DNA of 64,000 nt from assembly GCA_029432775.1 (NCBI GenBank), contig JAROAZ010000003.1:1-64000 (forward strand), read 5' to 3'. The DNA comes from Pontiellaceae bacterium B12227 (GTDB lineage Bacteria; Verrucomicrobiota; Kiritimatiellia; Kiritimatiellales; Pontiellaceae). The position numbers and the translations under genes were made by a program. A model generated the notes under the pieces. That model was not told where the DNA came from, made no database searches, and worked only from the letters and a program-made list of their open reading frames with translations. Shown in pieces: positions 1 through 8,700 of this stretch; the first letter of the stretch is position 1; every line of letters begins with the position of its first letter.

Positions 1-178
1 CCTGGCGGCTACACGAAGCCCGCTGGAAGCGGGCGATACGGGAAACGTACCGCAGGCCTCTGGCCTGCCCCGTCGCACCGGCAATTCTAGGGTGACCTTA
101 AGTCAGCGCCATTCGTGCTCGGTGCCGTGGAATGATTTTGGAGGGCGAGGTTTCATCCGAGCCGCCGCCACCTCGCTC
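1..178. other. Left-edge non-coding stretch
   Basis: I see no gene in this edge region. Bases 49-70 contain a small inverted word (GCAGGCC followed by GGCCTGC), and bases 12-35 (ACGAAGCCCGCTGGAAGC) resemble the CGAAGC..CTGGAAGC arms of the hairpin at 30059-30175, so this may be the edge of a related hairpin. An open frame on the plus strand here is antisense to the sulfatase. Confidence 0.4.
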
Positions 179-193
179 TTCCAAACGTTGGAA
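179..193. repeat. TTCCAANSNTTGGAA palindrome, copy 1
   Basis: Exact copy with centre ACG, just past the sulfatase stop codon. A second exact copy (1883-1897) lies before the sulfatase start, so the gene is bracketed by the motif. Confidence 0.85.
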
Positions 194-211
194 ACGGCCC
201 GGAGGACCGTT

Positions 212-1861
212 CTACTTTGCGGCTTCGCCGGCGATTTCTTTCCAGCGGTCTTTATTCCAGCGGACGGGGGGGTGAAATTTTGGGGTCTGCTTGAGGTATT
301 CGCTTTTCATGGTTTCCACCAGTTCGGGGAGCTGCGCGGAGAGGTCCTGCGTTTCGGCGGGGTCGGAAATGACATTAAAGAGCTGAAGCTGCGGGGCGGA
401 GCCTTCGGGATAGTCGGTGTAAAGGCCGGGCTCGATGGTGCCGGTGTAGCGCAGGACATAGTCGCCCTTCACGACGGCCCAGCCGCCGGGGGCTATGTTG
501 CGCTCTTCATTCTTGGTCAGCGGAGATGTATTGATCAGGAATCCCCAGGCGCGAGCGTGGATGCCGGCCCAGGTGAGCTTTTCGTGCACGGGCTGGTTGC
601 TGGTTCCGTTGATCAGCGGGAGCACACTTTTGGCTTCAAGGTCGGATGGCGGCTTCAGGCCGGCGGCTTCGATGAAGGTGGGCAGAATGTCCATGCTGGA
701 CGCGAGGTGGTCGAGATAGCGGCCGGCTTTAATACCTTTCGGCCAGTAGAAAAACAGGGGTACGCGGGTGCCGCCCTGATTAAACATGCCTTTGTGTCCG
801 GAGAACGGGGCGTTGGCAGGCAGCACATTCGGTCCGCCGGCCATGGCGCCGTTGTCGGAGGTGAAGGCGATGAGGGTATTTTCGAGCTGCCCGGTGCTTT
901 CGAGGTAGTCGAGAATACGTTGCACATTCTGGTCGACCGCGTTGATGTGGGCATAAAAGTTGGAGAGGGGATAGGAGCCGGAGCGGAAGTTTTTCCAGTA
1001 TTTTTTCGGGGCGTTGGGTTCAAGATAGTCGTGCACGGCGTGATAGTGCAGCTGAACGTAGAAAGGCGCTTTGCTGGCGGCCTGCTGCTTCATGAAATCC
1101 ATTGCCTTGTCGGTAAAGACCTCGGTGTTGTAGCCGGATTGCCGCCCGGCGTGTTTGAAGTTTTCCCAGACGAGGGTGGAGTCGTAGAACTGGCTGGCCC
1201 AGTTGTTGTAGCCGTAATAGTAGTCAAAGCCATTGTTGAGCGGATTCTGCGCCGGCACAACGGAACCATAATAGCCGGCCTCCCAGGCCTCGTTCCAGAG
1301 TTCGGGATATTTATTCCCTAATTGACCCCACCAGATGGTTTCTTCAATCCCGTGTTTTTTGAGCACATCCTGGATGACCTGCTGGTCGCGCTGTCCGACG
1401 TGCCATTTTCCAATATGCGCGGTGCTGTAGCCGGCGTCCTGGAGTTGGTGCGCGAGGTGGGTTCCGGGCTGAATCCCGGCGCTTTCCACATCCATATTGG
1501 TGTAGACCCCGGCTTCCGGCAGGCTCCGGCCGGTGGCAACGGCGAGGCGCGATGGTGCGCAAAGGCTGCTCGGTGCGTGGGCCCGGTTGAAGATGACGCC
1601 GTCTTTCGCCATCCGGCTGAGCGTGGGCATGGCCTTCTTGGAAAAGTCGAGCGCCTGCTCGGGGGTGTAGTCCTGCTTTTGTGCAACGAGCTCTTTAAAG
1701 TAAGGGTCGAACATTTCAACCGTCAGTTCATCGTTGTTGAACTGGCAGTGACCGTAGCCGAGGTCGTCCATCATAATGAACAGCAGATTGGGGCGCTCGC
1801 CGGCAAAAGCGGAGAGGGTGAGCAGGGCGGTGAAGAGGGTAATGAGATGGATTCTTTTCAT
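212..1861 (-). CDS. Secreted type I sulfatase
   Basis: A 549-residue arylsulfatase-family hydrolase that would cleave sulfate esters, probably from sulfated polysaccharides, outside the cytoplasm. The ATG at 1861 is chosen over an upstream ATG because it starts a clear signal peptide (MKRIHLITLFTALLTLSAFA) and is preceded by an AGGTG-like ribosome site. The metal-binding start PNLLFIMMDDLGYG follows directly. The sulfatase signature CAPSR has its Cys at residue 101; this residue is normally converted to formylglycine, which needs a maturation enzyme not seen in this window. TSDNGA and GHKG motifs lie further on. The family is certain; the substrate is not known. It is transcribed away from hslO and stands alone. 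Confidence 0.93.
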   Translation of the reverse strand: MKRIHLITLFTALLTLSAFAGERPNLLFIMMDDLGYGHCQFNNDELTVEMFDPYFKELVAQKQDYTPEQALDFSKKAMPTLSRMAKDGVIFNRAHAPSSLCAPSRLAVATGRSLPEAGVYTNMDVESAGIQPGTHLAHQLQDAGYSTAHIGKWHVGQRDQQVIQDVLKKHGIEETIWWGQLGNKYPELWNEAWEAGYYGSVVPAQNPLNNGFDYYYGYNNWASQFYDSTLVWENFKHAGRQSGYNTEVFTDKAMDFMKQQAASKAPFYVQLHYHAVHDYLEPNAPKKYWKNFRSGSYPLSNFYAHINAVDQNVQRILDYLESTGQLENTLIAFTSDNGAMAGGPNVLPANAPFSGHKGMFNQGGTRVPLFFYWPKGIKAGRYLDHLASSMDILPTFIEAAGLKPPSDLEAKSVLPLINGTSNQPVHEKLTWAGIHARAWGFLINTSPLTKNEERNIAPGGWAVVKGDYVLRYTGTIEPGLYTDYPEGSAPQLQLFNVISDPAETQDLSAQLPELVETMKSEYLKQTPKFHPPVRWNKDRWKEIAGEAAK

Positions 1862-1882
1862 AACGGTGCACCTAAGCAGATT

Positions 1883-1897
1883 TTCCAATCGTTGGAA
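1883..1897. repeat. TTCCAANSNTTGGAA palindrome, copy 2
   Basis: Exact copy with centre TCG, 21 bp before the sulfatase start codon, in the leader of that gene. Confidence 0.85.
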
Positions 1898-1972
1898 ATA
1901 GATCAAATGTCCACTATCGGCCTGCGCGTGTTGATAAACCGATGAGCCGCATAAACGATACTGCCGAGAATC

Positions 1973-2056
1973 GGACAGGATCATGGAATGACAGGATGAT
2001 TTTTCCTACCTATTGAATCAGAGTGGCTAATGATCCTATCATCAAATAATCCTGTC
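1973..2056. repeat. Long imperfect hairpin (GGACAGGAT words)
   Basis: The left arm contains GGACAGGATCATGG and ACAGGATGAT. The right arm contains ATGATCCTATCATC and AATCCTGTCC, which pair with it imperfectly. It lies between the divergent sulfatase and hslO genes and carries no reading frame of note. Confidence 0.65.
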
Positions 2057-2155
2057 CTCTTGATAACATCCGTTCTCTGACTCTGAGTTTCCGTCTGGTT
2101 TGCGGGAGTAGGATTAGGCTTGAAACCTTCGCGCGGTTCTGAAGAATGCCGCGCC

Positions 2156-3052
2156 ATGAACGATTTACTTTATAAAGGCCACTTCAAGGGGCTCGATATT
2201 GCTTTTACGTACGCCGTAACCTCTGCAACTGTGAACGAAGCCGTTGTACGGCACGACTGCGACCCCGCCGGGGCGCATCTACTCGGCCGCGCCACCACCG
2301 GAGCGCTGCTGTCTGCGGCGATTCTGCCGGAAGGCCGCCGGCTGAATGCCACCTGGAAATATCAGGGCGGGCTGAAAACCATCGTGGTTGATGCCGGGCA
2401 GGACGGTACGGTTCGTTCTCTCATTTCTCCGAATCATCTGAGTGAATTCGGCGATGCGGCCGAAAGCCTCTATGGCGAAGTGGGCGACCTCCAGGTGGTG
2501 GTTTCGCACAACGGAGCCATTGATAACTCCGGCACCACGCCGGTTTCGCTGCACGATCCGGTGAGCGATCTATCGTATCACTATTGTATTTCCGACCAGG
2601 TCGAAACCGGCATGAGCGTGATGATCGGCTTTAATTCCGATCCCGCTCAACCGATTGCGCTTTGCCAGGGCTGGATGATTCAGGCGCTGCCGGGCACTGA
2701 TCTGGAGCGGTTCGATCGCATTCGCCAGAAGATGGATGCGAACGGTTTCCGCGAGCTGCTGGGCCATGAAAGTGCATCGGAAGGCTATTTTGAGCAGATC
2801 GCTAAAGCGCTGATCGGCGAGGAAGAGGGTTTTGAGGGCATTCAGGTTGAAACCTGCCCGGCGCCTAAATTCCAATGCACCTGCAGCAAAGCCAAAATGG
2901 CCGCCGTGTTGCGCAGCATCCCGATTCCCGACCGCATGACGATTGTGAAAAAAGGCGAGCCGATCGGCATCAGCTGCCAGTTCTGCAACGAGCGCTATGA
3001 ACTTTCGATCGACGAATGCATCGTCGCATGGAATACGAAGGCAGCGGATTAA
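2156..3052 (+). CDS. hslO: Hsp33 redox-regulated chaperone
   Basis: A 298-residue Hsp33 holdase that protects unfolding proteins in the cytoplasm during oxidative stress. The C-terminal zinc redox switch is present as CTC (residues 241-243) and CQFC (274-277), matching the CxC plus CxxC pattern of the family. The start is put at the ATG at 2156 (MNDLLYKGHFKG) because this matches the family's usual N-terminus and length; an in-frame TTG at 2120 would add 12 residues without support. The next gene, sfsA, follows after a hairpin-bearing spacer. Confidence 0.95.
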   Translation: MNDLLYKGHFKGLDIAFTYAVTSATVNEAVVRHDCDPAGAHLLGRATTGALLSAAILPEGRRLNATWKYQGGLKTIVVDAGQDGTVRSLISPNHLSEFGDAAESLYGEVGDLQVVVSHNGAIDNSGTTPVSLHDPVSDLSYHYCISDQVETGMSVMIGFNSDPAQPIALCQGWMIQALPGTDLERFDRIRQKMDANGFRELLGHESASEGYFEQIAKALIGEEEGFEGIQVETCPAPKFQCTCSKAKMAAVLRSIPIPDRMTIVKKGEPIGISCQFCNERYELSIDECIVAWNTKAAD

Positions 3053-3129
3053 TGGAATATTGGATTGGGGGATAGATGGGGTTTGGTGCCTGATTCCAGC
3101 AATCCAGCAATCCAGCATCCAATTTTCCA
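3053..3129. repeat. Long imperfect hairpin (ATTGGAT / AATCCAGC words)
   Basis: The left arm ATTGGATTGGGGGATAG (from 3059) pairs imperfectly with CCAGCAATCCAGCATCCAAT on the right (to about 3123). The right arm repeats the word CAATCCAG. It fills the whole spacer between hslO and sfsA and ends against the sfsA start codon. Confidence 0.6.
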
Positions 3130-3822
3130 ATGACCCTCCCTCCCGTCATATTCGGAACATTAATCAGGCGCTATAAGCGCTTTCTGGCTGATGTTGAGCT
3201 GGAGGACGGCTCGGTGATCACGGCCCATTGTCCCAATACGGGAAGAATGACGACCTGCGCCGAGCCGGGCTGGAGGGTGGCGCTTTCCGACAGCAATAAT
3301 CCCAAGCGCAAATATCGATATACGTGGGAGCTGGTACATAACGGCGACTGCTGGATCTGCGTCAACACCGGCCGTGCCAACGAGATGGCCGCCGAAGCGG
3401 TTTCCAAGGGTTGGATCCCCGAGCTGGCCGGTTACGACGAAGTGATCCGCGAGCAGAAGTTCGGCAACAGCCGGTTTGATCTGTTGCTGAAAAAGGGCGA
3501 GGATCTCTGTTACGTTGAAGTCAAAAACGTGACCCTCATTGCGGAAGACGGCGCCTATGCCTTTCCCGATGCGGTCACCGAGCGCGGCCGCAAGCATCTC
3601 AACGAACTGATTGAAGTGGTGAAAGCCGGCCACCGCGCCGCCATGCTTTTTGTGATTCCCCGTTCCGACGGAACCGGTTTCCGCGCCGCCCACGAAATCG
3701 ACCCGAACTATGCCGAGGCCCTCAAGGCCGCCGCGGCGGCCGGGGTCGAGCTCCACGCGTGGCAGGCTGAAGTTACTCCGGAGGAACTAAAGCTGACCGA
3801 AAACATCACATTAATTCTCTGA
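3130..3822 (+). CDS. sfsA: SfsA family protein (sugar fermentation stimulation / nuclease)
   Basis: A 230-residue protein matching SfsA over its full usual length of about 230 residues. Seen: the N-terminal OB-like part (IFGTLIRRYKRFLADVELEDG), the HCPNTGRM motif, VNTGRAN, and the nuclease-like core FDLLLKKGEDLCYVEVKNVTL with the Asp...Glu-x-Lys pattern of PD-(D/E)XK enzymes. The name comes from an E. coli maltose-metabolism phenotype; nucleic-acid binding and nuclease activity have been reported for the family. The role here is unknown. The ribosome site is weak because the preceding hairpin reaches the start codon. Confidence 0.93.
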   Translation: MTLPPVIFGTLIRRYKRFLADVELEDGSVITAHCPNTGRMTTCAEPGWRVALSDSNNPKRKYRYTWELVHNGDCWICVNTGRANEMAAEAVSKGWIPELAGYDEVIREQKFGNSRFDLLLKKGEDLCYVEVKNVTLIAEDGAYAFPDAVTERGRKHLNELIEVVKAGHRAAMLFVIPRSDGTGFRAAHEIDPNYAEALKAAAAAGVELHAWQAEVTPEELKLTENITLIL

Positions 3823-3899
3823 ATACATTGGCCATTAACGACTGCGCATATTAAATTATTCAGTGCCGCGCGCGTTGAATGCCAATTAAGGAGGGTGTC

Positions 3900-6800
3900 A
3901 TGATGGAGTCTCGTAAAAAGCCGTTCGTTGTCGGAAGTATCCTGGTGGGAGTGATCGTTGGTGCTCTGGTGCTGCGGCAAAAGTCAGAATACACGAAACC
4001 TGACTCACCTGCCACGGCCGATGAACCGGTCGTACTAAAAACCAGTACGGATTGGGCGAAGGAAATTGCGGCGATCAACCTGGACGAGGGAGTCCGGCAG
4101 GCCCGGGCGCGCGGCGAAATGATGCGCGAGCTGATCCGAACCCATCCGGAGCAGGCGATCCGCGAGTCCCTTTCCCTTTCCGACTGGAGCAGGTTGCCGC
4201 CTGAAATTCAGGCGCATGTCGAACAGCCGTTCAGTGCGGTGGCCAATGTGGAGGTGATGATTGCCTGTGGGGATGGAAGTAGCCAAACGTCGATCAGCAC
4301 GGAATTTTCGGACATTGGAAACGTTGAGACCTTTGTTTACGGGCGCCGAAAAGAAATCGGCTCGAAATCCGGGATCCCCGTTCAGGGCATTCGGATTGGG
4401 AATGTCGGTGTCTTGCGGGAAAACACGTTCCAACCTTTGGAAGGGTCGGACGAGCTGGCTGCTCTGGAGCTCTATCCGGTGGCGACAGAAGATCCGGGCG
4501 GAGATTCAGCCGTGGCTTTGGCCGGCGGAAGGCTTTTTTATTTTAAAAGCCGTGCGGATCTCAACGAGGCGAATGAACGCCTTGCGGATCTTGATGAACT
4601 ACCTGGGGCGGACAGCGGTGCCAAAGTACTTTTCCAGGACTTGGAAGCTGCGATGATGGATGGGAAGATCGATTTCCAGGCATTGGAAGAACAGGTTATT
4701 GCATTAGCCACCGCCTGGACTTCTGCTCCACGGGACATGTATGTGGTCATGGTCGATTTTTCCGATAACCAAGGGCAACCCGCTGATCCGGTGGCTTTCT
4801 CAAATTCCCTGAATACGACGGTCTCGCAGCAGATTGGGGAGATGTCTTACGGGAAGACCCACATTGCTGCCACGGTTAATCCCAAAACCTACCGGATGCC
4901 TTTGCCGACTAGCAGCTACACAAACAACTCGGCTCTTCTGTATACCGATGGCAGGGATCTGGCCATCGCCGACGGCGCTGATCTGTCTTCCTATGAAACC
5001 ATCTGTGTGCTTTTCAAGGAAATCGACAGCATTTGGTGGGCCGGGCTGGCGAGCATCGATGGTGTAAGAATGCGGTTGAACGGGAACACCAATCCCGATG
5101 TTGTGATTCATGAACTGGGGCACAATTACCGGGCCTGGCATGCTTCTTCGTGGACCAATACCGTGAGCAGTAATCCTGTGGAACAGGAACCGGCAGGTGG
5201 TAAATTAGAATATGGTGATTTTACCGACATCATGGGTGGCGGCGACTCGCCGGAAGGACACTTTAATGTTTGGCACAAGAAGCATCTCGGCTGGTTCGAT
5301 GCTGATAATTGGCAGGCTGTTACCAATTCGGGCTCCTATCGGATCTATCGCTCCGACGACGATCAAACCACCGGGCTCTTACGCGGGTTGGAGGTGGAAA
5401 AGGGCTCAAGCGATCACTATTGGGTCGGGCTGCGGCAGGAATACACCAGCTACGAAACCTTCAGCCGCGGGGCATACCTGCTATGGAAAAAATCGGGAGA
5501 CAGCCGCTCGTATCTGCTAGACACCAGCCCCTTGTCGGCAGAGGGGGGGTATGATGGGGGTCTCGCACTGGGTCAGACCTATTCCGATGCTTCCGCAGGG
5601 GTGCACATCACGCCGGTCGCACGTGGCGGGAAGACGCCCAACGAATGGATGGATATTACCGTCAATCTCGGTTCCTTTCCCGGCAACTCGGCACCGACGG
5701 CCTCGCTGAGCGGGCCTGCGACGTTGGGCGTGCAGGAAAGCGCGCTGTTCAGTGTGATGGCTTCCGACGTCGACGGCGATGAATTGGCCTACTACTGGGA
5801 TATCGGTGATGGATTCGTGAAGCCCAACTCCCCGTCCATTGCTGCCGCGTGGTTGACGGGAGGAACGGCCACGGTTTCATGCGTGGTTTCTGATATGAAG
5901 GGGGGAACCAACTGGGTTTCACAAACCGTTTCCATTGCCAACCCGACTGAAAACTGGATGCAGCGCACTTCGGGAACTTCTCTGGACCTCATGGACGTTG
6001 CTGTTGGCAATGGCAGGCTGGTTGTAGTTTGCGAAGACGAAACCACGCTCTATTCCGACGATGGAATCAATTGGACATCCCATCAAAGCTACGACATCTA
6101 TGCCAATAATATCTTTCTCGGCGCCGTTGTGTACGATGGTTTGCAGTTTATTGCTGTCGGGATGGATCATGACTATGATGCACCTGTGGGCTGGGAGCAG
6201 GTCATATTCACTTCATCCGATGGTACATACTGGACGCAACGGTATGGGTCGGATCATGGAAGCAGCTCGAACATTCGGTTGCTCGATGTTGCCTATGGAG
6301 ATGGTGTGTATATTGCTGTTGGTGAAAATGGCTCAATTGTTCGCTCAACCGATGCTATAAATTGGAATCCGGTTGTCTCCGGGACAACCACGAACCTGAC
6401 GGGGGTAAGCTACGGTGATGGCTCCTTTGTTGCCGTGGGAGCTCACTTTGGAGGCGGTCCTGCAAACGTGTTGACTTCTTCTGATGGTTTATTATGGACG
6501 AATAGATCATCCGGGGTGGATCTCGATAACTGGCAGGGGCTTTGGGACATTGAATATCTCAATGATCGTTTCCTGGCTGGCGGATGGTACGCCAAAATTA
6601 TGCATTCGCTGGATCAGGGGCAGACGTTCACGACTTCCATGACGGGCAATGGACTTATTATTCCCGCATTCGCCTATGGGGATGGTACGTACTTTGCCGC
6701 AGGACATGAAAAAGTATATTCCGGCTCCTGGATGACCTTTGACATCAATCTGATTTCGTTGGATGGCGAAAGCTGGACGGCGCTAACGACCGCGAGTCAA

Positions 6801-7277
6801 GATGACCGCAATGCGGCGGTCTTTTTCAATGGAACGTTCATCACGGTGGGCGACAACGGCGCGATCTGGCAGTCGGGTACAATGGGTTCGGGCGATGGTG
6901 GCTTTGCCGTTTGGCAACTCGAAAATGAAGCAGCTCTCGGCCTGAACCGCGATCCGATGGACGATGCCGACTTTGACGGGGTCTATAACCTTCAGGAGTA
7001 CGCCATGGGCAGCTCCGCATCAGATGCCGGTGAGGTACCGGCAGAGGTGGTTTCGGATCTTACTGGGTCTTATTTCCAGGTGTCCTATGCCCGCGATGGC
7101 ATTAAAAGCGATATAGATTATGCGGTAGAACGGTCCGAGAACCTGTCTTCCAATGATTGGAACTCGGCCAGCACGGTTACGCTTGAAGACAGTGCGAGCA
7201 ACCTGACGGTTCGCTCAGCCATTCCGATGGCAGGCCAAACTAACGAATTCATGCGGTTGAACCTGGAGCTGAAATAA
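3900..7277 (+). CDS. Large secreted metallopeptidase-like protein with PKD-like and propeller-like regions
   Basis: A 1125-residue exported or membrane-anchored protein. The start at ATG 3900 is favoured by a strong AAGGAGG site just upstream, and a hydrophobic anchor or signal follows (PFVVGSILVGVIVGALVL). A zinc-protease motif HELGHNYRAWH (residues 404-414) gives HExxHxxxxxH, as in metzincins and M6/M11-like peptidases, but lacks the usual Gly after the second His. Next come a PKD/cadherin-like region (about 597-690), a stretch of repeated SSDGxxW/STDAINW and xYGDGxYxAVG units like a beta-propeller (about 695-1000), a calcium-type DxDFDGVYNLQEY motif (about 1020-1040) and a C-terminal beta domain with an FMRLNL end. 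The substrate is unknown. Its stop touches the start of the next gene. Confidence 0.75.
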   Translation: MMESRKKPFVVGSILVGVIVGALVLRQKSEYTKPDSPATADEPVVLKTSTDWAKEIAAINLDEGVRQARARGEMMRELIRTHPEQAIRESLSLSDWSRLPPEIQAHVEQPFSAVANVEVMIACGDGSSQTSISTEFSDIGNVETFVYGRRKEIGSKSGIPVQGIRIGNVGVLRENTFQPLEGSDELAALELYPVATEDPGGDSAVALAGGRLFYFKSRADLNEANERLADLDELPGADSGAKVLFQDLEAAMMDGKIDFQALEEQVIALATAWTSAPRDMYVVMVDFSDNQGQPADPVAFSNSLNTTVSQQIGEMSYGKTHIAATVNPKTYRMPLPTSSYTNNSALLYTDGRDLAIADGADLSSYETICVLFKEIDSIWWAGLASIDGVRMRLNGNTNPDVVIHELGHNYRAWHASSWTNTVSSNPVEQEPAGGKLEYGDFTDIMGGGDSPEGHFNVWHKKHLGWFDADNWQAVTNSGSYRIYRSDDDQTTGLLRGLEVEKGSSDHYWVGLRQEYTSYETFSRGAYLLWKKSGDSRSYLLDTSPLSAEGGYDGGLALGQTYSDASAGVHITPVARGGKTPNEWMDITVNLGSFPGNSAPTASLSGPATLGVQESALFSVMASDVDGDELAYYWDIGDGFVKPNSPSIAAAWLTGGTATVSCVVSDMKGGTNWVSQTVSIANPTENWMQRTSGTSLDLMDVAVGNGRLVVVCEDETTLYSDDGINWTSHQSYDIYANNIFLGAVVYDGLQFIAVGMDHDYDAPVGWEQVIFTSSDGTYWTQRYGSDHGSSSNIRLLDVAYGDGVYIAVGENGSIVRSTDAINWNPVVSGTTTNLTGVSYGDGSFVAVGAHFGGGPANVLTSSDGLLWTNRSSGVDLDNWQGLWDIEYLNDRFLAGGWYAKIMHSLDQGQTFTTSMTGNGLIIPAFAYGDGTYFAAGHEKVYSGSWMTFDINLISLDGESWTALTTASQDDRNAAVFFNGTFITVGDNGAIWQSGTMGSGDGGFAVWQLENEAALGLNRDPMDDADFDGVYNLQEYAMGSSASDAGEVPAEVVSDLTGSYFQVSYARDGIKSDIDYAVERSENLSSNDWNSASTVTLEDSASNLTVRSAIPMAGQTNEFMRLNLELK
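4428..4442. repeat. TTCCAANSNTTGGAA palindrome, copy 3 (coding)
   Basis: Exact copy with centre CCT inside the metallopeptidase-like gene, read as FQPLE. Two one-mismatch copies follow at 4632-4646 and 4674-4688, spaced 42 bp apart. Confidence 0.8.
7148..7162. repeat. TTCCAANSNTTGGAA palindrome, copy 4 (coding)
   Basis: Exact copy with centre TGA near the 3' end of the metallopeptidase-like gene, read in frame as SSNDWN. Confidence 0.8.
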
Positions 7278-7652
7278 ATGAGTGAAGATAAGCAAACGGT
7301 TGTTGTTCTAGGTGCGAGCCCGAAGCCGGAGCGCTATTCCAACAAGGCGATCCGGCTCCTCGGGGAGCATGGTCACCGGGTGGTTCCGGTTCATCCGGCG
7401 ATTGTGGAAATTGAGGGGCTTGCGGTTCAAAGCGCATTAAACGCCATTACGGAGCCGGTTGATACGCTCACTCTCTATGTCGGTGCCGGCATTTCCAACC
7501 CCTTGTCTGATCAGATTATCGAACTGAATCCCAGGCGGGTTATTTTTAACCCGGGCACCGAAAATCCGGAGCTGTACACTCGGCTTTCTAGCGCCGGCAT
7601 CCCGTTTGAAGAGGCGTGTACGCTGGTTCTTTTACATTCGGGTCAGTTTTGA
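7278..7652 (+). CDS. CoA-binding (Rossmann) domain protein
   Basis: A 124-residue single-domain protein of the CoA_binding_2 / YccU type. VVVLGASPKPERYSNKAIRLL is the dinucleotide-type loop, followed by HRVVPVHP and FNPGTENPEL, all typical of this family, which binds CoA; its cellular role is poorly defined. The ATG follows the previous stop codon directly (TAAATG), so translation is probably coupled. Its stop overlaps the TTG proposed as the start of the next gene. Confidence 0.85.
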   Translation: MSEDKQTVVVLGASPKPERYSNKAIRLLGEHGHRVVPVHPAIVEIEGLAVQSALNAITEPVDTLTLYVGAGISNPLSDQIIELNPRRVIFNPGTENPELYTRLSSAGIPFEEACTLVLLHSGQF

Positions 7653-8101
7653 AAAGTTCCAACCATTGGAAAAACGAATTGATGCTGGAGCCGCACCCGG
7701 AGGGTGGATTCTATCGCCGGGTCTATGAATCGGATCTGCTGCGGGAGGATGGTCGCCCGTTGCTGACCTCCATTTATTATCTGCTGGAAGCGCCGGACTT
7801 TTCGGCCCTGCATCGGTTGAAGTCGGACGAGCAGTGGCATTTTTATGCCGGTTCGCCGATTACCCTTCATGAACTCGGCCCCGCCGGCGAGCCCGCGGAA
7901 ATCGTGCTGGGGGCGGGGGCCTTTCAGCATACGGTCAAGGCGGGAACCCTTTTCGGGGCAACGGTGGAGAGGGGTTATGCTCTGGTCGGATGTACGGTGG
8001 TTCCGGGCTTCGACTTTTCCGAGTTCGAGATGCCCTCCAGAGCGCAACTGTTGGCAGAATTTCCGAATCAATATGAGTTTATCGTACGCCTATCTCGTTG
8101 A
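7649..8101 (+). CDS. DUF985 / Cupin_5 family protein
   Basis: A cupin-fold protein of the DUF985 family. LEPHPEGGFYRRVYES, SIYYLLEAPDFSALHRLKSDEQWHFY and GSPITLHEL are diagnostic; the His and Glu residues there form the usual cupin metal site. The biochemical role of the family is unclear. The start is uncertain. TTG at 7649 overlaps the previous stop and keeps the N-terminal helix (150 residues); ATG at 7682 begins right at LEPHPEGG (139 residues); GTG at 7616 would be longer. The TTCCAANSNTTGGAA palindrome at 7657-7671 falls between the candidate starts and, if TTG is used, encodes SNHWK. Confidence 0.8.
   Translation: MKSSNHWKNELMLEPHPEGGFYRRVYESDLLREDGRPLLTSIYYLLEAPDFSALHRLKSDEQWHFYAGSPITLHELGPAGEPAEIVLGAGAFQHTVKAGTLFGATVERGYALVGCTVVPGFDFSEFEMPSRAQLLAEFPNQYEFIVRLSR
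7657..7671. repeat. TTCCAANSNTTGGAA palindrome, copy 5
   Basis: Exact copy with centre CCA at the junction of the CoA-binding and cupin genes. It is intergenic if the cupin starts at ATG 7682. Confidence 0.85.
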
Positions 8102-8176
8102 TATATCGGGTCTTATTTAAATTTGACACCTATCTGTATCGGGCTAAAATTCTTTGCAGAACCGAAAGGAGTCATT

Positions 8177-8647
8177 ATGCCATTTGATCAAACGAAAGAT
8201 GTTCTGAATCAAGCCCGCAAGTTTCACCATAGACTGAGCGAATTCTATGAGGATCTGAAGGATTCGACTGATAAAGAACGAACCCGGGCCTTGCTCGATT
8301 ACCTGAGTCGGCATGAGACCTATCTGGAAAACTGTCTCAAGGAATTCCAGCAGGACGTCGATAAGAACGTATTGGATTCCTATTTTCAATATGGTTCCGA
8401 TGCATCCAAACTCAGCGGGATCAGTGAGTTTGAAATTAAAGACGAGATGAGTGTTGAGGACGTGGTCGCCGCAGCCATGCATTTTGATGCCTGCCTGATA
8501 AAGTTTTACCGCGAGATTGCTCAGAAGGCCCACACGGAAAAAGTCCGCGAGGTGTTTGAGAACCTGCTGGTTATGGAAGAGCATGAGCAGATCGAGCTGA
8601 GTAAAACGACGTTGGAGCTGGGTCTCATCGGGGCCGCTCCGCAATAA
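8177..8647 (+). CDS. Ferritin/rubrerythrin-like helical protein
   Basis: A 156-residue, mostly helical, acidic protein. The start ATG at 8177 has a good AAAGGAG site. The pattern of long helices with FHHRLSEFYEDL, RHETYLENCL, FDACLIKFYREIA and VMEEHEQIEL resembles the ferritin-like four-helix fold, where Glu and ExxH pairs bind two metals. The ExxH pairs (RHETY, EEHEQ) suggest but do not prove a di-iron site. No close family name is recognised. It lies alone between the cupin and carbonic anhydrase genes. Confidence 0.6.
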   Translation: MPFDQTKDVLNQARKFHHRLSEFYEDLKDSTDKERTRALLDYLSRHETYLENCLKEFQQDVDKNVLDSYFQYGSDASKLSGISEFEIKDEMSVEDVVAAAMHFDACLIKFYREIAQKAHTEKVREVFENLLVMEEHEQIELSKTTLELGLIGAAPQ

Positions 8648-8649
8648 AG

Positions 8650-8681
8650 TTCCGACGATTGGAAATTTCCAATGGTTGGAA
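8650..8681. repeat. Paired TTCCAANSNTTGGAA palindromes
   Basis: Two copies in a row: a one-mismatch copy at 8650-8664 (TTCCGACGATTGGAA) and an exact copy with centre TGG at 8667-8681. They occupy the whole leader before the carbonic anhydrase start. Confidence 0.85.
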
Positions 8682-8700
8682 ACTTAGCTACGTTCTGCGT

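Noticed and set aside
92..1321. 409-residue open frame on the plus strand
   Set aside because: It is antisense to the sulfatase, whose motifs and signal peptide are clear; the translated sequence resembles no family.
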